A DNA stretch of 64,000 nucleotides. Origin: CALZBJ01 sp945619025 (GTDB lineage Bacteria > Pseudomonadota > Gammaproteobacteria > Cardiobacteriales > Wohlfahrtiimonadaceae). Positions 50,672 to 57,295 of the stretch are shown in pieces; positions within the stretch are counted from its first letter, which is position 1, and every line of letters starts with the position of its first letter. Below the pieces are notes generated by a model. It was not told the origin of the DNA and did not search any database. It saw only the letters and a program-made list of their open reading frames with translations. The stretch lies in assembly GCA_945619025.1 (NCBI GenBank), contig CALZBJ010000006.1, forward strand, positions 1-64,000, read 5' to 3'. Both the position numbers and the translations under genes were made by a program.

Positions 50672-51025
50672 TTACTCCTTGCCACCCGCATCGGCAGCCG
50701 CCATCCCATCTGAATCCCACTGATTGGAATATTATCCATTTAGCGATAATAACAAGCAGATTCAAATGGTAATCATTTACAATTAAGGCTTTAATTATAC
50801 AAAGATAATTTAAAATGTCATCTAATTGTCACGGGTTTATGATATAGAGCGTAAAAAGATCACAACTTTCGAGCACGACCAAATGCCTTATCCACAGATT
50901 ATCCCTTGGTTATCCTTTTGTTATTCACACGGTTATCCACATGCTAAAGTTGCCGATTCCCCTAAAATCGGCTATTATTTGATCATCTTCACTCTGCATA
51001 AAAAGCGCCCAGCGACCGATTAAAT
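50672..51025. other. Intergenic region with three DnaA boxes
   Basis: About 350 AT-rich bp between the Kdo hydroxylase gene and the pyr promoter. It has perfect DnaA boxes at 50888-50896, 50921-50929 and 50933-50941. The frame across 50826-51023 translates these repeats and is not credible as a gene. Confidence 0.55.
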
Positions 51026-51054
51026 TTGCCTAATCCCATTTTAATCTGTACAAT
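51026..51054 (+). promoter_or_regulatory. Sigma-70 promoter of the pyrFE operon
   Basis: TTGCCT, a 17-bp spacer and TACAAT. Transcription would start near 51061, giving a leader of about 180 nt before pyrF. Confidence 0.65.
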
Positions 51055-51097
51055 GCTACGCGTTTTGTGTGTAACAACTTTATGGATAGAGGAAACG

Positions 51098-51175
51098 ATG
51101 CAAAAAATGATCATCACCTGCCCTCAAGGCACTGCTTTTCAAGCAGTTCTTTCTCTATTTATTAGATTTTTTTGA
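51098..51175 (+). CDS. Leader peptide of the pyrFE attenuator (25 aa)
   Basis: A 25-codon frame with a strong ribosome site (GAGGAAACG then ATG). Its last codons are pyrimidine-rich (the RNA from 51148 to 51172 is mostly U) and encode leucine, serine and phenylalanine. The stop TGA abuts the terminator hairpin. A ribosome that stays close behind RNA polymerase would cover the hairpin. This is the design of pyrBI-type attenuators, in which low UTP slows the polymerase in the U-rich region. Confidence 0.75.
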   Translation: MQKMIITCPQGTAFQAVLSLFIRFF

Positions 51176-51203
51176 AAACCGACAATGAAGTCGGTTTTTT
51201 TTT
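51131..51203 (+). promoter_or_regulatory. UTP-sensing-type attenuator: pause hairpin and terminator
   Basis: A pause hairpin ACTGCTT-TTC-AAGCAGT (51131-51147) is followed by a U-rich stretch and then an intrinsic terminator: AAAACCGAC and GTCGGTTTT (51176-51199) running into a T tract to 51203. The terminator lies between promoter and pyrF, so it must be bypassed for expression. Confidence 0.8.
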
Positions 51204-51240
51204 GAGCCAAAATTTTTTTAACTTAAAAAAGAGACTATTT

Positions 51241-51957
51241 ATGACGCGCCCAACCAAACCTATCATCGCCCTAGACTTTCCGAACTATCTCGAGACCAAA
51301 GCCTTTTTAGAATTGATGCCGGCCGATGAAAAACTCTATATCAAAATTGGTATGGAACTTTTCTATAACGAAGGCCCGATGTTAGTAGAAACTTTAAAAG
51401 CTCGCGGCTATGAGGTGTTCTTAGATTTAAAACTCTACGATATTCCCAATACGGTTAAAAGCGCGATGATCGGCCTTGCCAAACTCGGCGTTGATATGGT
51501 CAATGTTCACGCAGCCGGCGGAAAACGCATGATGGAAGCGGCGCTCGAAGGGCTTGATATCGGCACTCGCGCGGGGAAAACGCGCCCCCATCTTATCTCA
51601 ATTACCCAGCTCACCTCGATGACGGAAGCGGAGATGCAGCGAGAGCAAGGCGTGCAGATGTCGCTGCTTGAATCGGTGATTAACTACAGTCAGCTCACCT
51701 ACGATGCAGGACTTGATGGAGTGGTTTGCTCGGCTCAAGAAGCGCAAAAAGTAAAAGAGAATACTCACGGCGAATTTCTCTGCGTCACCCCGGGGATTCG
51801 TCTAGCCTCCGATGCCGCCGACGATCAGCGCCGCATTATGACCCCGCATCAAGCGCGTCTCAATGGCTCAAGTTATATCGTGGTCGGTCGCTCAATTACG
51901 CAAGCGGCGGATCCTCTACAAGCGTATTACACTGTTAAATCTGAATGGGAAAAATAA
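51241..51957 (+). CDS. pyrF: Orotidine-5'-phosphate decarboxylase
   Basis: A 238-aa enzyme catalysing the last step of UMP synthesis. The catalytic tetrad motif D-L-K-L-Y-D-I-P-N-T-V is present near residue 62, with A-L-D-F-P-N at the start, V-N-V-H-A-A-G-G near 88, and the phosphate loop V-V-G-R-S-I-T near 216. The start at 51241 avoids the attenuator; a longer frame from 51172 would begin inside the terminator. The ribosome site is modest (AAGAGA). Confidence 0.94.
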   Translation: MTRPTKPIIALDFPNYLETKAFLELMPADEKLYIKIGMELFYNEGPMLVETLKARGYEVFLDLKLYDIPNTVKSAMIGLAKLGVDMVNVHAAGGKRMMEAALEGLDIGTRAGKTRPHLISITQLTSMTEAEMQREQGVQMSLLESVINYSQLTYDAGLDGVVCSAQEAQKVKENTHGEFLCVTPGIRLASDAADDQRRIMTPHQARLNGSSYIVVGRSITQAADPLQAYYTVKSEWEK

Positions 51958-51959
51958 TT

Positions 51960-52592
51960 ATGAACGTTGCAAAAGAAGTGGCAAAACGCCTTATCTCAAT
52001 CGATGCGGTTTCACTCTCACCGGATGCGCCTTTTACTTGGGCATCGGGCATTAAATCCCCGATCTACTGCGATAACCGCTTAATTGTGAGTTATCCTGCG
52101 GTACGCAAATTTATCTCAAAGCGTTTAATTGAGATGATCGAACGCGAATTTCCTGAAGTGGAGGTGATCGCTGGAACGGCAACGGCGGGTATTCCGCACG
52201 CCTCGTGGGTCTCAGCCGTTCTTGAAAAACCGATGGTCTATGTGCGCAGCTCACCGAAAAAACATGGCCGCGGCAACATGATCGAAGGCATCGTGGAAAA
52301 GGGTAAAAAAGTGGTGATCGTTGAAGATTTAATCTCAACGGGCGGCAGCTCCATCACCTGTGCAAAAGCCTTAGAAGAAGCCGGATGTGAGGTCATCGGT
52401 GTTGCGGCAATCTTCTCCTATGAGCTCCCTGCTGCAACGACAAACTTTGCGGCCCAAGGCAATTTAAAACATGTCACGTTAAGTAACTACCCCGCACTTT
52501 TAGAGGTGGCACTTGAGGAAAAAATGATTACCGAAGCGCAACTCGGCGTCATTACCGAATGGAATAAAGATCCTGAAAACTGGGGCAAATAG
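51960..52592 (+). CDS. pyrE: Orotate phosphoribosyltransferase
   Basis: A 210-aa enzyme that joins orotate and PRPP to give OMP, the PyrF substrate. PRPP-binding loop V-V-I-V-E-D-L-I-S-T-G-G-S-S is near residue 116 and the catalytic K-K-H-G-R-G near 96. It starts 2 bp after the pyrF stop (an in-frame ATG at 51945 lies within pyrF). Both enzymes are thus made from one attenuated transcript. Confidence 0.94.
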   Translation: MNVAKEVAKRLISIDAVSLSPDAPFTWASGIKSPIYCDNRLIVSYPAVRKFISKRLIEMIEREFPEVEVIAGTATAGIPHASWVSAVLEKPMVYVRSSPKKHGRGNMIEGIVEKGKKVVIVEDLISTGGSSITCAKALEEAGCEVIGVAAIFSYELPAATTNFAAQGNLKHVTLSNYPALLEVALEEKMITEAQLGVITEWNKDPENWGK

Positions 52593-52595
52593 AGC

Positions 52596-53807
52596 ATGAG
52601 TGCGGAAAAAATTATCATTGAAAAAGGCGATAAGAAAACCCTTCTCGCCTCCACGATGGGCTATGCAATGGATGGCCTCGACATTATGATTCTCGGTTTT
52701 GCGATGGTGCTGATTCGAAATGAATTTGGCCTATCGCACGCTGAGGGCGGTATGATTCAGACCTTAACCTTAATCGGGACGGTGCTCGGCGGCATTATCT
52801 TCGGTATGCTTGCCGATAAATATGGTCGCGTTCGCGTCTTTAACTGGACCATTTTGCTCTTCTCGCTCTTCACCGGGCTTGCCGCCTTTGCGCCAAATGC
52901 TGAAAGTTTTGTGGTGCTGCGCTTTATTGCAGGACTTGGACTTGGCGGTGAATTTGGCATCGGGATGACGCTGGTGGCGGAAACTTGGCCGGCGAAAAAA
53001 CGCTCACGAGCCACCTCGGTTGTAGCGATTGGGTTCCAGATCGGTATTGTCCTTGCGGCACTGACAAATCTCTTTGTCTCCCCTCATTTTGGCTGGCGCG
53101 GCATGTTCTTAGTGGGCGCACTTCCTGCGCTCCTTGTATGGTGGGTTCGCCATAATCTCGATGAGCCGGAGATGTGGAAAGCGGTTAAACGTCAAAACAA
53201 AAATAAGATCTCCATCAAACCGCTCTTTAAAGATCGCCGCACCACCATCACCACGCTGGGCCTCATTATTGCAACGAGTGTGCAAAACTTTGGCTTCCAC
53301 GGCATTATGGTATGGATGCCCTCGGTCCTTCTTGAAGAGCATGGTTTAAAACTCTCAGACATCACCTTCTGGACCTTTATTACCGCTGCCGGCATGATCG
53401 TTGGGACGCTCATTTTCGGACAAGCGGCGGATCGATATGGCCGCCGTCCGACCTATATCTTCTTCCTGTTAGTGAGTGCAGGCTTTGTCTGGGTCTACTT
53501 CCAACAGACAAACCTTGCGTTAATTATTGGCCTTGCGGCACTGCTAGGATTCTTTGTTAATGGCATGATGGGCGGCTATGGTGCGCTCTTATCGGAGCAT
53601 TATCCCACTGAAATTCGCTCCTCGGCACAAAACATTATCTTTAACGTGGGCCGCGGCGTAGCGGGATTTGCCCCCTTTATTATCGGATCGCTCTCAAAAG
53701 ATCACTCATTGAGTGTGGCGCTTGGCGCGATCTCTGGGGTCTATCTTCTCTCTGCCGCCGCCTTTGTGTTTATGATTCCAGAAACGAAAGGTAAAGCGCT
53801 CGAATAA
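52596..53807 (+). CDS. Major facilitator superfamily transporter (sugar/aromatic-acid type)
   Basis: A 403-aa, 12-span MFS permease. Loop 2-3 G-M-L-A-D-K-Y-G-R-V-R and the matching loop 8-9 G-Q-A-A-D-R-Y-G-R-R-P are diagnostic, and Y-A-M-D-G-L-D near residue 22 and the R-F-I-A-G-L-G-L-G-G-E-F-G motif resemble AAHS/NanT-like acid:proton symporters. It begins 3 bp after pyrE, in the same operon, so uptake of orotate, dihydroorotate or another pyrimidine precursor is a reasonable but untested idea. Confidence 0.88.
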   Translation: MSAEKIIIEKGDKKTLLASTMGYAMDGLDIMILGFAMVLIRNEFGLSHAEGGMIQTLTLIGTVLGGIIFGMLADKYGRVRVFNWTILLFSLFTGLAAFAPNAESFVVLRFIAGLGLGGEFGIGMTLVAETWPAKKRSRATSVVAIGFQIGIVLAALTNLFVSPHFGWRGMFLVGALPALLVWWVRHNLDEPEMWKAVKRQNKNKISIKPLFKDRRTTITTLGLIIATSVQNFGFHGIMVWMPSVLLEEHGLKLSDITFWTFITAAGMIVGTLIFGQAADRYGRRPTYIFFLLVSAGFVWVYFQQTNLALIIGLAALLGFFVNGMMGGYGALLSEHYPTEIRSSAQNIIFNVGRGVAGFAPFIIGSLSKDHSLSVALGAISGVYLLSAAAFVFMIPETKGKALE

Positions 53808-53835
53808 TCAGCCACGTCGCATCAATCAAATCACA

Positions 53836-53864
53836 ATCGCCTCTCTTCGGAGAGGCTTTTTTAT
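53836..53864 (+). terminator. Intrinsic terminator of the pyrFE-MFS operon
   Basis: GCCTCTC-TTCG-GAGAGGC with a stable UUCG tetraloop and TTTTTT tail. Confidence 0.9.
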
Positions 53865-54523
53865 CCATTAACATTCCCTATGAAGATCTTCAAAAAGATT
53901 GATCCGTTATCCCAGCCTTATCCTCACGTTATCCAATGGTTTATCCACAATGTTATCCACAATTATCCTTAAAACGAGCACAAACCTTAAAAAGTTATCC
54001 CCGAAGTTATCCACAGCCCTTTCCCATGAAATTGTGGATATCCCCACCATTTATCCCAAAAGAGCCCGTTAACGAATCATTATATGGCCCTCAACACTAC
54101 GATTCCGTTCAAAAATGTATTTTTAAATCATCTTAGATCGTCACGAATATTTTGCTTACTATCAAAAATTCATGATCAGACATCTTTTTTTCCACATCGT
54201 TCATCTGAGTGAAAAATAGGTTTATCCAAATTCCCCGCCCCTGACAATTTTAAAATGGGATAAAAAATCGCTCGTGTAGTTTCGTTATTATTCGATTGCA
54301 TCAAGGGTTTCAAGTAGTCAGTAAAAAAATGAAGATAAAGATAATACGTTACCCAAAGGTTATCCCGAAGCTATCCCATAATTATCCAAAGAGCTCTCCA
54401 AGGGTTATTCACAATGTTATCCACAGCCCCTCCTGTTCCTGTCGTTTATCGCTGCGATTTTAATGATGTTCAGGTTAAAAACCCCCCTATCAACGTTCAA
54501 ATGAATCGCTATTTGACTAAAAA

Positions 54524-54539
54524 TGTTTCATGTGGAACC
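54524..54539 (+). promoter_or_regulatory. parS-like motif 1
   Basis: TGTTTCATGTGGAACC matches 13 of 16 positions of the parS consensus and 15 of 16 of the inverted copy at 54721-54736. Confidence 0.45.
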
Positions 54540-54720
54540 TTAAATCAACCTCTTTTTAGACAAATGAGTCCTTTGCTAACATTTATCGCCGCGCTCTTTC
54601 TCCACAACTTATCCACATTACGCCAATATAAAAAGCATATTTTGCATACTTTTTAGGCAAAAAATGCGTTGTTTATGAGAGATTATTAAGACGAGACCGG
54701 TGTAATCGTAAAAAATGTGA

Positions 54721-54736
54721 GGTTTCACATGAAACA
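54721..54736 (-). promoter_or_regulatory. parS-like motif 2
   Basis: On the minus strand TGTTTCATGTGAAACC, 14 of 16 matches to parS. A T run follows it on that strand, so it could instead be a small terminator for the gspG-like gene. Confidence 0.45.
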
Positions 54737-54766
54737 ATTGATCGAGTTATGGTTTTTATTATAGGG

Positions 54767-55255
54767 TTACAGCGTCGATTCAAGCGGAATGATTTGGCGA
54801 GTTAAACTAATGTCTTCATTAAGATGCGTTCCGCCCTCTTTACCGTCCGCGCCAAGCGTGTAGAGACGATAGTGCGATGGCGTGCGTTCATAATAATAGG
54901 GGCGATTCCACGGATCAGACAGCAGATCATCGCGAAGATAGGGGCCTTGCCAATCCGGTGTCGATTGCGCTTTAATTAAAACGGAAAGCCCTTCCTCATT
55001 GCTGGGATAATCGCCGAGTTCTTTGCGGTACACGCTAAGCGCCCCTTCAATGGAGCGCAGATTTTGATTGACTTCAATGACGCGGGATTCATTATTAATG
55101 CCGAAAATATTTTGCGCCACCATGGTAATTAAGATGGCAAAAATGGCCGAGAGCACCATCAGTTCAACGAGCGTGACCCCACGTGAGTGATTCAACGGAT
55201 AGATCGCTCGGTGGTGTGTTAATCGTCGTTTAGTATGATCTGTGTGCATGGGCAT
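54767..55255 (-). CDS. GspG-like type II secretion pseudopilin
   Basis: A 162-aa protein. The prepilin site is R-G-V-T-L-V-E-L-M-V (Glu5 kept), preceded by an unusually long leader of ~25 residues. The globular part has the GspG pattern W-Q-G-P-Y-L, D-P-W-N-R-P-Y-Y-Y and L-G-A-D-G-K-E-G-G with D-I, which binds calcium in true GspG. No other general secretion genes adjoin; it sits 12 bp after aroA, probably at the end of the same transcript. Confidence 0.85.
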   Translation of the reverse strand: MPMHTDHTKRRLTHHRAIYPLNHSRGVTLVELMVLSAIFAILITMVAQNIFGINNESRVIEVNQNLRSIEGALSVYRKELGDYPSNEEGLSVLIKAQSTPDWQGPYLRDDLLSDPWNRPYYYERTPSHYRLYTLGADGKEGGTHLNEDISLTRQIIPLESTL

Positions 55256-55267
55256 CGTCGTCTGTCG

Positions 55268-56551
55268 TTAGCGCTTTGAAATCGACTCAAAAAGCTCAAA
55301 ATAGGTGGGAAACGTTTTATTCACGCAGGCGGGATCTAAAATAATAAGATCGGTCTTAAACGCGCAGAGCGAAAAGCACATGGCAATGCGATGATCGTCA
55401 TAGGTTTCGATCGCGACATTTGGCGTTAACGCCGCTTGTGGAGTGATCTCAATAAAATCAGGGCCCGTTTCAACGGTTACGCCAAGTTTACGGAGCTCGG
55501 TTGCCATCGCATCGATGCGATCGGTCTCTTTTACGCGCCAGCTGGCAATATTGCGCAGGCGAGTCTTCCCTTCAGCGTAGAGCGCAAGTGTCGCGAGCGT
55601 CATCGCCGCATCAGGAATATCATTGCAATCAAGATCAAGGCCTTTGAGCACGCTATTGTTCGGCGGTTTCACGGTAATCGAATGATCTCTCCAAATAACC
55701 TCCGCGCCCATCAATTCAAGCACCTGGGCAAATTTTACATCCCCTTGAATCGAGGCTTTTCCGACGCCCTTCACCGTCACCTCGCCGGCAATGGCGCCAG
55801 CGGCTAAAAAGTAGGATGCGCTCGAGGCATCGCCTTCCACAAAGAGATGATTCGGCGCCTTATAACACGCACCTGCGGGAATGGTAAAAGATTGAAAATT
55901 ATGATTAATGACTTCGATACTAAATTGCTCTAAGGCTTTGAGGGTAATGGTGATGTAGGGTTTGGAGATTAGCTCGCCATCGATCTGAATGGTAAATTCT
56001 CGCCCAATCATCGGCAGCGCCATTAACAGCGCAGTGAGATATTGACTGGAAACATCGCCCTTCACCGTCACCGTAGCGCCGGTAATATTGCCTACTTGAA
56101 TCGCAAGTGGCGGATAGCCCTCCTGCTCAAGATAATCAATCTTCGCGCCAATGCCGTTTAGAGCGGTCACAAGATCTTTAATCGGGCGTTCGTGCATGCG
56201 CGGAATCCCACGTAGCTGATAATCCCCGCCATTTAAGGCAAGCGCTGCAGTTAAGGAGCGAAAAGCGGTGCCGGCATTGCCTAAAAAGAGATTCCCTTGT
56301 TTACCCGGGAGCGAGCCGTTTCCACCTTCGACCGTAATCCCGCTCAAAGGATCGCCCGAAAGCGTGATTCCGAGAGCTAATAGCGCCTCTTGCATACGTT
56401 CGGTATCGTCACTTTCAAGCAGATTTTCGATCACCGTTGTGCCATGTGCGAGCGCACTTAATAACAGATAACGATTGGAAATACTCTTCGATCCGGGCAC
56501 GGTCACCGTCCCCTCTAATCGATCGCGTTTAGTTAAGGTTAACTGCTCCAT
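55268..56551 (-). CDS. aroA: 3-phosphoshikimate 1-carboxyvinyltransferase (EPSP synthase)
   Basis: A 427-aa shikimate-pathway enzyme making EPSP from shikimate-3-phosphate and PEP. P-G-S-K-S-I-S-N-R-Y near residue 20, G-N-A-G-T-A-F-R-S-L near 91, G-D-V-S-S-Q-Y near 165 and the late Y-D-D-H-R-I-A-M-C-F are the active-site motifs. Full length. ATG follows AAGGGAGCT. It lies 42 bp after nrdJb without a visible terminator, so it is probably co-transcribed with it. Confidence 0.95.
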   Translation of the reverse strand: MEQLTLTKRDRLEGTVTVPGSKSISNRYLLLSALAHGTTVIENLLESDDTERMQEALLALGITLSGDPLSGITVEGGNGSLPGKQGNLFLGNAGTAFRSLTAALALNGGDYQLRGIPRMHERPIKDLVTALNGIGAKIDYLEQEGYPPLAIQVGNITGATVTVKGDVSSQYLTALLMALPMIGREFTIQIDGELISKPYITITLKALEQFSIEVINHNFQSFTIPAGACYKAPNHLFVEGDASSASYFLAAGAIAGEVTVKGVGKASIQGDVKFAQVLELMGAEVIWRDHSITVKPPNNSVLKGLDLDCNDIPDAAMTLATLALYAEGKTRLRNIASWRVKETDRIDAMATELRKLGVTVETGPDFIEITPQAALTPNVAIETYDDHRIAMCFSLCAFKTDLIILDPACVNKTFPTYFELFESISKR

Positions 56552-56593
56552 AGCTCCCTTTTAATCTCTCTTGTCGATAGTTATTTTTTTGGT

Positions 56594-57283
56594 TTAACCA
56601 CAATTTGATTCACCGCAATTGAGGCAGGTTAAACAGCCATCCATCACGATTGCCGCTTTCACCATGCATTTTTTACAGACGATCGCACTCTCCGGAAAAT
56701 CTCCAGAGGCCTGCTCAGCGGCTGCTAATTCAGCCCGTTTTTCCGCAATCATCGCCTCTTTTGTGCCATCGAGTTTCGGCGCATCAATCAGCCCAATAAT
56801 CTCTAAATGACGTTGCAATACATCGCCAATTTCAGCAACGAGCGAGGGCATATATTTGCCGCCCTGCTTAAAATAGCCGCCCTGGGGATCAAATACCGAT
56901 CCAAGTTCTTCGGCCAAAAAGGTGATGTCGCCCCCTTTTCGAAACACCGCAGAAACAATTCGCGTCAGCGCCACAATCCACTGGAAATGCTCCATATTTT
57001 TGGAGTTGATAAACATCTCAAAAGGGCGACGCTGCTCATGCTCGGTGCCTTCATTTAAGATCATATCATTAATCGTGATATACATCGCATGTTCTGAGAG
57101 CGGCGTTTTCACTTTATAAGTCGACCCAACAAGCCGATCCGGGCGCTCGATCGCCTCATTCATCGAATCGATCCCAAGGGGCAATGAACTCTGCACCGGC
57201 TCGCGAAGCGCATCATCTTGCTCATTTGCCTTCTGTTTAACCTGATAGCCGATAATTTTTTGATCAATTTTGGTAATACTCAT
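56594..57283 (-). CDS. nrdJb: Class II ribonucleotide reductase, C-terminal/small subunit
   Basis: A 229-aa protein corresponding to the C-terminal part of NrdJ, encoded separately as in Pseudomonas (NrdJb). It contains a TSCPD-type domain (K-V-K-T-P-L-S-E-H-A-M-Y-I-T; E-M-F-I-N-S-K-N; G-G-D-I-T-F-L-A-E-E-L) and ends in a cysteine cluster C-K-K-C...C-L-T-C-L-N-C-G-E-S-N-C. The final pair probably re-reduces the catalytic disulfide of NrdJa. It begins 12 bp after nrdJa. Confidence 0.88.
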   Translation of the reverse strand: MSITKIDQKIIGYQVKQKANEQDDALREPVQSSLPLGIDSMNEAIERPDRLVGSTYKVKTPLSEHAMYITINDMILNEGTEHEQRRPFEMFINSKNMEHFQWIVALTRIVSAVFRKGGDITFLAEELGSVFDPQGGYFKQGGKYMPSLVAEIGDVLQRHLEIIGLIDAPKLDGTKEAMIAEKRAELAAAEQASGDFPESAIVCKKCMVKAAIVMDGCLTCLNCGESNCG

Positions 57284-57295
57284 CCTGATTCTCTC

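Larger units (their letters stand above)
53881..54766. other. Gene-free region with dense DnaA boxes and parS-like motifs
   Basis: Nearly 900 bp without a credible gene. Perfect TTATNCACA boxes lie at 53941, 53953, 54007, 54405, 54417 and 54609, embedded in many near-matches (TTATCCCAG, TTATCCTCA, TTATCCAAT, TTATCCCCG). Two inverted 16-mers resembling ParB sites (parS consensus TGTTTCACGTGAAACA) lie at 54524-54539 and 54721-54736. It may be part of the chromosome origin/partition region or a DnaA-titrating locus. Confidence 0.6.

Noticed and set aside
50826..51023. 65-codon frame before the pyr promoter
   Set aside because: It translates the DnaA-box repeats and overlaps the promoter; no ribosome site or family.
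53936..54136. 66-codon frame in the DnaA-box cluster
   Set aside because: Its repeated Y-P-Q pattern is simply the TTATCC repeats read as codons.
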